NCBI GenBank assembly: GCA_023954375.1
Contig: JAMLIC010000028.1
Coordinates: forward strand, 55,413 to 119,412
Source: Planctomycetota bacterium
GTDB lineage: Bacteria > Planctomycetota > J058
Direction: 5' to 3'
DNA: 64,000 bases
Position 1 is the first letter of the stretch. Every line of letters starts with the position of its first letter. Below, in pieces: positions 9,835-19,159 of this stretch. The notes under the pieces are model-generated. The model saw only the letters and a program-made list of their open reading frames with translations, was not told the DNA's origin and searched no databases. The position numbers and the translations under genes were made by a program.

Positions 9835-10757
9835 GGGGTGGCCCGGGCCGGCGGCTCGAGGAACGCGGTGATGTGCGGGCCCCGGAGCACGCGCAGGCCG
9901 TGCGCGCGGAAGGTCTCGCCGAACTCCGCCGTGACCTCGGGCACGCGCGTCCAGTGCACGTGCGGCCGCCAGTGATGCTCCATGTGGTAGCCGTTGTTGA
10001 ACGTCAGCAGGTTGTAGAGGAAGCCGTAGCTCGAGACCGAGTTGGCGTACCGGTCGCGCGGGTCCGCGCCCCAGTGCTCGTAGTAGTTCTCGGTCGACGA
10101 GAGCGACCAGCCGAGGTACCAGGTCGGCAGCCAGAAGCCGACGAGGCCGCGCCAGTCGAGGAGCGCCAGGCCGCCCACGAGCATGACGACCGCGAGCGCC
10201 TCGGCCAGGAGGAGCGGCCCCATGCGGTGCCGCCGCGCCTTGCGGATCAGCGCCGGGAAGCTCACGCGGAAGAAGCTCAGGAGCGAGTAGGCGAGCACGT
10301 GCTCCGGGCCGTCCGTCCGGCTGTAGCGGTAGATCGACGACAGGTCGCGCGTCGTGCCGTCGGGCCGCTTCGCGTCGTTGTTCCACCGGTGATGATTCAT
10401 GTGATGCCAGTGGTAGATCGTCTGCGGGAGGCCGAAGGCGAGCGAGTTGAAGACGGAGAAGACGACGTTGAGCGGGCGCCAGGTGAAGAAGCGGTTGTGG
10501 ATGAAGTTGTGCGACACGCAGTTGACGTTGAGCGGGTAGAGCACGACCAGCGCGGCGCCGAGGCCGAGGAGGGCCGGCCAGGGGAGCGTGGACCAGAGCG
10601 CGACGCCGGCGACGGCGACGGCGAGCTGGACCGCGGACAGCGCCACCAGGAGCGCGTCGCGCGCGCTGTGGGCGAACAGCCAGCCGGCGGAGCGCGGCGC
10701 GGACGACTTCAAGGCCCCTCCTGCGCGCGGGACGCGCCTGTCCCGCGGCGTGGCCAT
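9831..10757 (-). CDS. Membrane fatty acid desaturase
   Basis: This 308-residue integral membrane di-iron desaturase introduces double bonds into acyl chains. The three histidine boxes are visible: HNFIHN, HHMNHHRWNN and HMEHHWRPHVHW, with the typical spacing and several hydrophobic segments between them. The start ATG at 10757 begins MATPRDRRVP and gives a normal family length. The same frame runs further upstream but is compositionally unlike the protein. It is followed by a coupled small membrane protein. Substrate position and chain length cannot be judged. Carotenoid or other lipid hydroxylases share these boxes, but acyl desaturase is the best fit. Confidence 0.85.
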   Translation of the reverse strand: MATPRDRRVPRAGGALKSSAPRSAGWLFAHSARDALLVALSAVQLAVAVAGVALWSTLPWPALLGLGAALVVLYPLNVNCVSHNFIHNRFFTWRPLNVVFSVFNSLAFGLPQTIYHWHHMNHHRWNNDAKRPDGTTRDLSSIYRYSRTDGPEHVLAYSLLSFFRVSFPALIRKARRHRMGPLLLAEALAVVMLVGGLALLDWRGLVGFWLPTWYLGWSLSSTENYYEHWGADPRDRYANSVSSYGFLYNLLTFNNGYHMEHHWRPHVHWTRVPEVTAEFGETFRAHGLRVLRGPHITAFLEPPARATP

Positions 10758-10872
10758 GGTACCGCGGCGCGCGAGGGCGGCGCACGGCGGTGGCGGAGCG
10801 GGGGTTGGGCGATGCGGGGTGGCGTTCGCGCGCGCGATGTCGACGATGGAGCTCGATGGGGGTGGAGGTCCC

Positions 10873-11178
10873 ATGGTGCGCCGGATCGCGGCGCTGCTCG
10901 TCGTCGCCTGCCTCGTGGTCTTCCCCGGCTGCCGGATCGTGCGCGTGGACACGGCGCACGACACCGGCCCGCGCGAGGACCACCGCGTCGACCGCTGGCT
11001 GTGGGGGATCGTGAGCGGGTACCACGACATCGAGCGCCCGGCCACGGTGGCGCGCGTCGACGTGACGAAGGCGTTCACCGACTACGTGCTCAGCTTCATC
11101 ACGCTCGGGATCTACGTGCCGGTCACCGTGACGGTGTGGTACGTGGACGAGGAGCCGCCGCCCCCGCCGCCGCAGTGA
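10873..11178 (+). CDS. Bor-like small lipoprotein
   Basis: A 101-residue lipoprotein precursor starts at ATG 10873, behind a good GGAGG ribosome site at 10864-10868. The N-terminus is a classic signal with lipobox VVFPGC. The C-terminal part KAFTDYVLSFITLGIYVPVT closely follows the phage lambda Bor / E. coli Iss family (LLGFITLGIYTPLEARVYC). It ends in a proline run. Bor family proteins sit on the outer membrane and affect serum sensitivity in E. coli, but that role should not be assumed here. It is convergent with the MltA gene. Confidence 0.7.
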   Translation: MVRRIAALLVVACLVVFPGCRIVRVDTAHDTGPREDHRVDRWLWGIVSGYHDIERPATVARVDVTKAFTDYVLSFITLGIYVPVTVTVWYVDEEPPPPPPQ

Positions 11179-11221
11179 TCAGCGCCGCTGCCCCGGCCGC
11201 AGCCCGGCCTGCCCGCCCCCT

Positions 11222-12304
11222 TCAGCGTAGGAGGAGGTAGTAGAGGGCGCCGTCGCGCTTGAGCACGCCGGCGGCCGCCTCCGCCGCGTCGTCGCCGCCC
11301 ATGTAGAGGTCGACGCGGCCCGCGCCGCGGATCGCGCCGCCCGTGTCCTGATCGACCACGAGCCGCGCCGTCGGCCGCCAGGCGACGACGCGCTCGCCCT
11401 CGAACACGGGCAGGTCGACGACGACGAACGCCAGCGCGCCCGCCGGGAACAGGCGCTTGTCGGTGGCGATCGAGCGGCCGGCCGTCACGGCGGCGCCCGC
11501 GCAGCCGCGCGGCGGGTCCTCGGTCTCGCGGAAGAAGACGTAGCTGGCGTTGCGGAACAGGTACTCGTCGAGGTCGTCGGGGTGGCGCTCGAAGTAGGCG
11601 CGGATCGCCTGGATCGAGGCCTCCTCGGGCGTGATCTTGCCGTCCTTGACCAGCTCCTTGCCGAGGCTGGTGTAAGGGTGGCCGTTGCCGCGCGCGTACT
11701 GCAGGCGCACGATCGAGCCGTCCTCGAGCCGCGCCGAGCCCGAGCCCTGGACCTCGAGCAGGAACGCGTCGAGCGGGGCCATCCACACCAGCTCGAGGCC
11801 CTGGCCGTCGAGCGCCCCCTCGCCGTCGATCTGGCGGCGCGTGAACGAGGGCCCGCGCGGCAGGTCGGGCGGCGGGCGGCGCACGGGCGTGCGCAGGCGG
11901 TCGCTGCGGGCGCGCGAGGCGTCGAAGCAGGGCGAGTGGTAGCCGGTGTAGAGCACCGTGCCCTGGCCGTCGTGCCCGACCGAGCGGTAGCACGCGAACT
12001 CCGACGTGATCGCCGCGGCGCGCGCGGCCGGCTCGAGGTCGAGGAGCGCGTCGAGGCGCTCGAGCGTGGCCAGGAGCGCGCGGCGGGTCGTCGGCACGCC
12101 GCCGAGCGAGACGGCGTCGTCGGGCCGCGCGCGGAGGAGGCGGCGCTCTTCCGCGATGGCCTGGCGCAGCGACGCGGCGTCGAGGTCGTCCAGGGCGAAG
12201 TCGGGGAGGTCCTCGGGCGCGACGGGGCGCAGGGCGGGGTCCTGCGCCAGCGCGACGGCGGGGAGGAGGAGGGCGAGGGCGAGGGGCGCGTGGCGGTGGG
12301 TCAC
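11222..12304 (-). CDS. mltA: MltA-type membrane-bound lytic murein transglycosylase
   Basis: The 360-residue exported protein cleaves peptidoglycan glycan strands with formation of 1,6-anhydro ends. GTG at 12304 is chosen because it places the signal peptide MTHRHAPLALALLLPAVALA at the N-terminus; an ATG at 12361 in the same frame would bury it. The MltA core is clear: YTGYHSPCFDASR, EVQGSGSARLEDG, QYARGNGHPYTSLGK, then the 3D domain VVDQDTGGAIRGAGRVDLYMGG with the catalytic Asp. There is no Cys after the signal, so this one seems soluble in the periplasm rather than lipid-anchored. Confidence 0.88.
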   Translation of the reverse strand: MTHRHAPLALALLLPAVALAQDPALRPVAPEDLPDFALDDLDAASLRQAIAEERRLLRARPDDAVSLGGVPTTRRALLATLERLDALLDLEPAARAAAITSEFACYRSVGHDGQGTVLYTGYHSPCFDASRARSDRLRTPVRRPPPDLPRGPSFTRRQIDGEGALDGQGLELVWMAPLDAFLLEVQGSGSARLEDGSIVRLQYARGNGHPYTSLGKELVKDGKITPEEASIQAIRAYFERHPDDLDEYLFRNASYVFFRETEDPPRGCAGAAVTAGRSIATDKRLFPAGALAFVVVDLPVFEGERVVAWRPTARLVVDQDTGGAIRGAGRVDLYMGGDDAAEAAAGVLKRDGALYYLLLR

Positions 12305-12334
12305 GCGCGGGATGGTAGCGAGCAGGATCCGCCC

Positions 12335-12364
12335 TTCACAGACCCGGGCGAACCAGGGCATAAT
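12335..12364 (+). promoter_or_regulatory. Sigma70-like promoter of tRNA-Arg
   Basis: TTCACA at 12335-12340 and CATAAT at 12359-12364 are separated by 18 nt. The -10 box ends 10 nt before the first base of the tRNA, so the transcript would start very near the mature 5' end. Confidence 0.6.
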
Positions 12365-12373
12365 GCAGCGTTC

Positions 12374-12447
12374 GGCCCCGTAGCTCAGTTGGATAGAGCG
12401 AGAAGTTCCTAACTTCTAGGCCACTGGTTCGAGTCCAGTCGGGGTCA
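12374..12447 (+). tRNA. tRNA-Arg (anticodon CCT)
   Basis: The cloverleaf folds completely. The acceptor GGCCCCG pairs with CGGGGTC (one G-T pair), the D-arm is GCTC...GAGC and the anticodon stem is AGAAG/CTTCT. The loop TTCCTAA gives anticodon CCT, which reads AGG. The T-arm is ACTGG-TTCGAGT-CCAGT, and the discriminator base is A. CCA is not encoded. The 3' end touches the stop codon of the convergent HNH gene. Confidence 0.95.
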
Positions 12448-12987
12448 TCACGCGGGTGCGTCCGGCGCGGCCAGGTGCATCTCATCGTGAAGCTCGCGAT
12501 GGCAGTTCGAGCAGACGAGGTCGCATTTGCTCAGCTCGAGCCGTATCGCCTCGTCGATCTGTGCCCGACGGTGCTTGTTCCTGAAGAGCTGAGGGTCCTT
12601 CTCGCGCGGGTCGCGGTGGTGAAACTCGAGCGCCGCGAGGCAGCGCGAGTAGCCGCAGCGCGTGCACTTCCCACCGGCTGATGCGACGAGGGCGGCCTTG
12701 ATCCGGCGTTGCCGGTCGTAATCGATCGCGCGATAGCAGGCCTTGCAGTAGGGCGTGTGACCGTTGCGATCGCGACGCGGATAGAAGGCGTCGAGCGGCC
12801 GCTCCCACTTGCAGCGCGCACAGGTCTTCGACTCATGCGGCGGCGCTGGGCGAAGTGACGCGCGGGTGTTTCTCGCGCCGAAAGGGGAGCAGGCGAGGCA
12901 GAACCGGCGCGACGAGAGGACGCGGACCTTCCCCCGGATGACGACCCGGTTGGGGAACGTGGCTGAGCACTCTTCACACACCGGCAT
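12448..12987 (-). CDS. HNH endonuclease family zinc protein
   Basis: This 179-residue protein has several zinc-knuckle pairs: CEEC and CLAC near the N-terminus, CARC...CKAC at about 58-85, and CTRCGYSRC at about 113-121. The HNH core follows: LEFHHRDP, then CDLVCSNCHRELH. It matches small HNH proteins often found as free-standing homing-type or mobile nucleases. Its base composition is clearly lower in GC than its neighbours and its stop codon abuts the tRNA 3' end, which suggests horizontal arrival. No integrase or partner is next to it. The function could be DNA cleavage or repair. Confidence 0.75.
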   Translation of the reverse strand: MPVCEECSATFPNRVVIRGKVRVLSSRRFCLACSPFGARNTRASLRPAPPHESKTCARCKWERPLDAFYPRRDRNGHTPYCKACYRAIDYDRQRRIKAALVASAGGKCTRCGYSRCLAALEFHHRDPREKDPQLFRNKHRRAQIDEAIRLELSKCDLVCSNCHRELHDEMHLAAPDAPA

Positions 12988-13044
12988 CGGCCCCCACCGT
13001 AGCAGCAGGGACCGACAGGTCGGTTCGGGCTCCGTTCGCCCTCG

Positions 13045-14334
13045 CTACCCGATCACCTCGAGCCCGCCGAGGTGCCCGCGCAGGGCCTCGGGGACGGTCA
13101 CCTTGCCGTCGGCGCGCTGGTAGGTCTCGAGCAGCGCGACGACGACGCGCGGCAGGGCCAGGCCCGAGCCGTTGAGCGTGTGCACGAAGGTCGTCTTCGG
13201 CTTCGGGTGCTCCGCCGAGGGCTTGTCCTTGAAGCGGATGTTCGCCCGCCGGGCCTGGTAGTCGGTGAACGTCGACACCGACGACACCTCGAGCCACTCC
13301 TTCGACCCGGGCGCCCACGCCTCGAGGTCGTAGCAGCGCGCGGCGCCGTTTCCGGTGTCGCCCGTCGCCAGCTCCTTGACCCGGTAGCGCAGGCCGAGCC
13401 GCTGAAGGCACGCCTCGGCGTGGCCGAGGAGCCGCTGGTGCTCCTGGTCCGACGCCTCGGGGCGGCAGAAGCGCACGAGCTCGACCTTGTCGAACTGATG
13501 CAGCCGCTTGAGGCCCTTCGTCATCTTGCCGGCCGCCCCCGCCTCGCGGCGGAAGCAGGGCGTGTAGGCGCAGTAGGCCAGCGGCAGCTGCTCGCCCGGG
13601 ATGATCTCCTCCTGGTGGAGGTTCGTCACCGGCACCTCGGCCGTCGGCACGAGGTAGAGGTCGTCGGCCGTGACCGTGAACAGCTCGTCCTTGAACTTGG
13701 GGAGCTGCCCGGTGCCCGTGGCCGTCCTGGCGTTGACGAGGAACGGCGGCGAGACCTCGACGTAGCCGTGCTCGGTCGTGTGCAGGTCGAGGAAGAAGTT
13801 GATCAGCCCGCGCGTGAGCCGCGCGCCCACGCCGGTCCACACCACGAAGGACGACCTCGCCAGCCGCGTGGCGCGCTCGCCCAGCTCGGCGATCTTCAGC
13901 GCCTCGACGAGCGCGATGTGGTCCTTCGGCGTGAAGTCGAAGGTCGGCTCGGCCCCCCACTCGCGCACGAGCCGGAAGTCGTCCTCGCCGCCCACCGGGG
14001 CGTCGGGGTGCGGCAGGTTCGGCAGGAGCAGCAGCCGCGCCTCGAGGTCGGCCTCGACCTGCCGCGCCTCGGCCTCGAGCTCCTTCTGCCGCTCCTTGAT
14101 GGCCTGGGTGCGCGCGAGGAGGGCCGACGCGTCCTCGCCGGCCTTCTTCTTCTGCGCCACCTGTGGCCCGAGCTCGCGGGCCTCGTGGACGAGGTCGTCG
14201 CGCTCCTTCTGCAGGCGCTTGCGCCGGGTGTTGAGGTCGCGGATCGCCTCGAGGCCCAGGTCGGCCTTCGTGCGCGTCGCCAGGCGCGCGGCGACGCCCT
14301 CGAGGTCCTCGGTCACGGTGTTCACGTCGAGCAT
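13045..14334 (-). CDS. serS: Seryl-tRNA synthetase
   Basis: The 429-residue class II synthetase charges tRNA-Ser, and the length is normal. Residues 1-105 form the long antiparallel coiled-coil arm (RRKRLQKERDDLVHEARELG and KERQKELEAEARQVEADLEA). Motif 2 is CFRREAGAAGK, the serine site is TAEVPVT, and motif 3 is TLNGSGLALPRVVVALLE. The ATG start begins MLDVNTVTEDLEGVAARLATR, which is typical of the family. It is an essential single gene, with the upstream 217 nt shared divergently with an outer-membrane protein gene. Confidence 0.97.
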   Translation of the reverse strand: MLDVNTVTEDLEGVAARLATRTKADLGLEAIRDLNTRRKRLQKERDDLVHEARELGPQVAQKKKAGEDASALLARTQAIKERQKELEAEARQVEADLEARLLLLPNLPHPDAPVGGEDDFRLVREWGAEPTFDFTPKDHIALVEALKIAELGERATRLARSSFVVWTGVGARLTRGLINFFLDLHTTEHGYVEVSPPFLVNARTATGTGQLPKFKDELFTVTADDLYLVPTAEVPVTNLHQEEIIPGEQLPLAYCAYTPCFRREAGAAGKMTKGLKRLHQFDKVELVRFCRPEASDQEHQRLLGHAEACLQRLGLRYRVKELATGDTGNGAARCYDLEAWAPGSKEWLEVSSVSTFTDYQARRANIRFKDKPSAEHPKPKTTFVHTLNGSGLALPRVVVALLETYQRADGKVTVPEALRGHLGGLEVIG

Positions 14335-14465
14335 GGGGGATCTCGTGTCCTGAGAGGGGGGGGATTCTAATCGTCCGCGCCGCCGGGGGCGGGCGGGGCG
14401 ACACCTGGACGGCCACGAGGCGCAGAACCGTCAGCGAATACAGGACTAAGCGCGCCGATGGGAGC

Positions 14466-14496
14466 TTGACACCCCGGGGGGGCCCCATGGTAAGGT
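14466..14496 (+). promoter_or_regulatory. Putative promoter of the 14552 gene
   Basis: A perfect TTGACA lies at 14466-14471 and TAAGGT at 14491-14496, with a rather long 19-nt spacer that is rich in G and C. The expected transcript would begin about 50 nt before the ATG. Confidence 0.4.
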
Positions 14497-14551
14497 CCGC
14501 GGCCTCGGTAGGCGCGCGAGCCAAGACCGACTTTAGGTGGGGGAAACTCAC

Positions 14552-15412
14552 ATGTCCTTCGAGCGACGGGGCCTCGGCGCCCTCGTGGCGGGCCTCCTTG
14601 CGCTCCTGGTCCAGGCTCCGGCGGCGTCCGCGGGCGAGCTCGAGGGCCGGTTCGGCCAGGTCCAGCCGACCGCCAACCGCTTCCAGGTGGGCGACCCGGC
14701 GCTCGGCCGGGCGGACCTCGACGAGCGGCTCGTCCTGAGCGATCTGCGCCCGATCCAGGAGGACTTCCACCCCGAGACCGACCGGTGGACGGCGCGGACC
14801 AACCGCATCCGGATCACCGGGTGGGTCGGCGCGTGGCTGTTCTCGAACGAGCTGCGCATCCACCACGACGTGGTCCTCGGCGCGCGCCTCAACTGGGAGG
14901 TGCCCGGCTTCATCGGGATCCGCCTCGACAGCGGGTTCGTGCCCTGGAGCCGCATGGAGGTCAAGGGCGCGAACGCGACCGGCGGCACCTCCAGCCGCTG
15001 GATGAGCGGCGTCGTCCACAGCCACACCCTGAGCCTCGGGATCTTCAACCCCGAGCTGTCGATCGACGGCCTGGCCTTCTGGGCGGGCTTCGGCGCCGGC
15101 CTGTGGTTCTTCAACTACAGCGAGAGCAACATCTTCGGCGCCGAGAACGGCGGCAACTCGATCAACGGGAAGTTCTCCGACACGGCGTTCTCGGGGAACA
15201 TCTTCGTCGAGCTCGACTACAAGATCCTCGACATCCTGCACGTCGGCCTCGGCGCCCGCCTGCACGTCCTCATGGCGCGGCACACCGACGAGGGGCGCTT
15301 CTACGACTTCAACGGCCAGAACCAGTCGTTCTCGAAGGGCCGCAACGACGGCCTCGTGGACGACCTCGCCACGGTGACCGAGTTCACGTTCAACATCTCG
15401 GTCCTGTTCTAG
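14552..15412 (+). CDS. Exported outer-membrane barrel-like protein
   Basis: A 286-residue precursor starts at ATG 14552 behind GGGGGA; an in-frame GTG 15 nt upstream is less likely because it lengthens the signal. A Sec signal ends near ASAGELEG. The mature part has alternating hydrophobic strands and a terminal FTFNISVLF, so the last residue is Phe, as in many outer-membrane barrels. I do not recognise a family. A similar-looking exported protein lies at 61133-62104; both contain a motif of the FEVNW/MNWSW kind and repeated RIxGxxG strands, but homology is only suspected. Confidence 0.65.
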   Translation: MSFERRGLGALVAGLLALLVQAPAASAGELEGRFGQVQPTANRFQVGDPALGRADLDERLVLSDLRPIQEDFHPETDRWTARTNRIRITGWVGAWLFSNELRIHHDVVLGARLNWEVPGFIGIRLDSGFVPWSRMEVKGANATGGTSSRWMSGVVHSHTLSLGIFNPELSIDGLAFWAGFGAGLWFFNYSESNIFGAENGGNSINGKFSDTAFSGNIFVELDYKILDILHVGLGARLHVLMARHTDEGRFYDFNGQNQSFSKGRNDGLVDDLATVTEFTFNISVLF

Positions 15413-15472
15413 AAGACGCGCCGTAACCTCTCGCCTCTCCTCGGCGTCACGCGGCCGGGGCGGGGTGAGGCC

Positions 15473-15501
15473 TCGACCATCCACGGGTCGGCTTCTACCC
15501 T
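15473..15501 (+). promoter_or_regulatory. Putative promoter of Ser/Thr kinase gene
   Basis: TCGACC at 15473-15478 and TACCCT at 15496-15501 are spaced 17 nt apart. A GAGAGG ribosome site follows just before the GTG start at 15517. The match to consensus is moderate. Confidence 0.3.
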
Positions 15502-15516
15502 GGGACGAGAGGTCCC

Positions 15517-17010
15517 GTGAAGGAGCCGGCGCGCCGAGCGACGCGGGGGAAGCGGCCGGAGCGGAGGACGCCTCCCCCGCTCCACGCCCGGACCCCGTCG
15601 TCGGACGAGCTCGACCACAGCCTGACGCCCGACCTCGCCGAGGGCGAGGACGCCACCCTCGCCCCGGCCGGTCTCGACCTGCTCGAGGCGCGCTACGAGG
15701 AGCGTGAGCTCCTGGGCAGCGGCGGCAGCGGCGTGGTCCTGCTCGCGCACGACCGGACGCGCGACCGGCCGGTGGCCGTGAAGCGCCTGCGGCGCGCCTC
15801 GCCCGGGCTCGTGCGCCGGCTGCTGCGCGAGGCGCGCACGATCGCGGCGCTCGACCACCCGGGGATCGTGCGGCTCGAGCAGGTCGTGCGCACGGAGCAC
15901 GACGAGGTGGCCCTCGTGCTCGAGCACGTGCCCGGGCCCGACCTCGAGACGCTCGTCCGCGGCGAGGGACCGCTGCCGCTGCCGCGCGCCCTCGAGCTCG
16001 GGCTCGGGGTGGCGGAGGCGCTCGCCTACGCGCACGAGCGCGGCGTGATCCACCGGGACGTGAAGCCGAGCAACATCCTGCTCGGCGACGACGGCCGCCC
16101 GAAGGTCACCGACTTCGGCCTCGCGCTCCCCCTGTGCGACCCGCAGAGCCTCTCGCTCACGGGCGCCGCCGACGTGTGCGGGACGCTCGACTACATGGCG
16201 CCCGAGCAGCGGGTCGACAGCCGGGCGGTCGACGGCCGCGCCGACGTGTTCGGCCTGGGCGCGACGCTCTACCGGCTGATCACCGGCACCTCCCCGCGCG
16301 TGATCCGCGAGCGCGCCCTGCCGCCGCTCGCCCGCGAGCTCGTCCTGCGCTGCGTCGAGGAGGCGCCCGCCGCCCGCTACCCCTCCATGCGCGCCCTGGC
16401 CCGCGCGCTCGAGGGCGCCCTGTCGGTCGCGCGCGGGCCTCGCGCGACGGACGGGACCGGGGTCGAACCGCTCGCGCGCCGCCTGATCGTCGCGGCGGCG
16501 GGCCTCGTGGCGCTCGGGATCCTCCCGCGGCACGCGGCCGAGCGGCTGCGGGCGCGGCTCGAGGGGGGCGCCTCGCTCCAGGACGAGGTGCCGCGGCTCG
16601 TCGCGCAGGTCCTCGGCGGGCCGCGCGCGCGCCTGCGCCCGGCGCTGCTCGAGCCCGCGCACGTGACGCTCGCCTCGGCGCTGGCCGGCTGCGACCTCGA
16701 CCCCCCGGCGCGCTGGGCCCTGCGCAAGCTGGCGCGCGCGGCCCGCGGGCCCGGGCCGGAGGCGCCGCGCGGCGCGGCGCCGGTCGGCCTCGACGCGGCC
16801 CACGTGCTGGAGCAGGTCCTCAGCCTCGTCCGTGTGCAGGCGCTCGCCGCCACGGCCCTCGACGGGGCGGCCGCCCGGGCGCGCTGGTCGCGCGCCCTGC
16901 GCGAGCTGGCGGCCGCGCTCCCCGCGTCGGACCTCGTGGCGCGCGTCGTCGAGGAGCTGCGCGCCGTGGAGGACGAGGGCGAGCGCGAGGCCCGGGCAGA
17001 GGCCGCCTGA
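15517..17010 (+). CDS. Eukaryotic-type Ser/Thr protein kinase
   Basis: The 497-residue cytoplasmic kinase has a disordered basic N-terminus of about 55 residues. The kinase fold runs from about 58 to 305: glycine loop LLGSGGSGVVLLAH, VAVKRL lysine, VIHRDVKPSNILL catalytic loop, VTDFGLAL, and DYMAPEQ. The activation and catalytic residues are intact. The C-terminal 190 residues are helical and rich in Arg, Ala and Leu, with a hydrophobic stretch LIVAAAGLVALGILP that could be a membrane segment or a buried helix. I do not recognise that domain. The GTG start follows GAGAGG. Targets are unknown, and it lies alone before an aldehyde dehydrogenase. Confidence 0.9.
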   Translation: MKEPARRATRGKRPERRTPPPLHARTPSSDELDHSLTPDLAEGEDATLAPAGLDLLEARYEERELLGSGGSGVVLLAHDRTRDRPVAVKRLRRASPGLVRRLLREARTIAALDHPGIVRLEQVVRTEHDEVALVLEHVPGPDLETLVRGEGPLPLPRALELGLGVAEALAYAHERGVIHRDVKPSNILLGDDGRPKVTDFGLALPLCDPQSLSLTGAADVCGTLDYMAPEQRVDSRAVDGRADVFGLGATLYRLITGTSPRVIRERALPPLARELVLRCVEEAPAARYPSMRALARALEGALSVARGPRATDGTGVEPLARRLIVAAAGLVALGILPRHAAERLRARLEGGASLQDEVPRLVAQVLGGPRARLRPALLEPAHVTLASALAGCDLDPPARWALRKLARAARGPGPEAPRGAAPVGLDAAHVLEQVLSLVRVQALAATALDGAAARARWSRALRELAAALPASDLVARVVEELRAVEDEGEREARAEAA

Positions 17011-17129
17011 CGGACCGCGGCCGGCGGCGGGCGGGGTGACGTGGCGTGCGCCTCCCGCTCGCCGCGTCCGGGGGAGCGCGGGCCCGGTAGCGCCCGCGGT
17101 GTGGGAGAATCGGCGGCCGAGGTGCCCCG

Positions 17130-18548
<1,419 letters not shown>

Positions 18549-18598
18549 TCGCGGCTGCTCTGGTGTGATCGCGGCTGCGGGCGCCGATGGCGGGCGCT

Positions 18599-18782
18599 GC
18601 GGTGCGTCGGGGTGTCGCGCTGCGCGCGACCCCCCGACCGCTCAGGCTCGGTCGGCGGCCAGGAGGCCGCCTTCCCTCGCCTTCGCGCCGCATCGCCTCG
18701 CCCTCGGCGCCCTCGCCTGACGCTCCTGCTGCGTTCCGCCCGTGACTGGACGTTCGGTGGCTCATCGAAGGGCCGTGACGAG
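18599..18782. repeat. Intergenic direct repeat, copy A
   Basis: The 184-nt copy begins GCGGTGCGTCGGGG and ends GGGCCGTGACGAG. It is about 80 percent identical by eye to copy B, with an internal insertion of about 20 nt. It contains the block from CTCAGGCTCGGTCGG through GTGACTGGACGTTCGG. The short reading frames across it encode Arg/Ser/Gly-rich sequence only because the repeat is GC-rich. The whole gap 18549-19159 holds these two repeats and no credible gene. Confidence 0.8.
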
Positions 18783-18823
18783 TGGCGGATGGGCGTCGAA
18801 GCGAGGCCCGTGAGAGGCGGCGT

Positions 18824-18993
18824 GCGGTGCGTCGGGGCCGACTTCGTAGGCCCAGATCGCTCAGGCTCGGTCGGCGGCCAGGAGGCCACCTTCCCTCGCC
18901 GCATCGCCTCTGCCTCGGCGCCTTCGCCTGAGGCTCCTGCTGCGTTCCGCCCGTGACTGGACGTTCGGTGGCTCATCGGCGGGCCGTGACGAG
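18824..18993. repeat. Intergenic direct repeat, copy B
   Basis: This is the second, 170-nt copy of the same unit, in the same orientation and about 40 nt after copy A. A 17-nt core of the unit (GCTGCGTTCCGCCCGTG) recurs in opposite orientation at 53583-53599, so the unit is probably dispersed through the genome. Confidence 0.8.
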
Positions 18994-19159
18994 TCTTCTC
19001 AGCCGCTCTGGCCCATTCGGACCGACGGAGGGATCACATTGGGTCTCAGCGCGGAGCGCGGCCCGTGGTGCCGGCCGTCAGGAGGTCGCGAGGCCGCCTG
19101 CGGTCGAGGGGTGAGGGAGCTCCCTGGTGCTCCTCGTCCTGCCGCGCCATGGTGAGAGG

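Noticed and set aside
12374..13044. Integrative element at the tRNA-Arg gene
   Set aside because: No integrase, excisionase or duplicated tRNA end is visible; only the HNH gene is odd.
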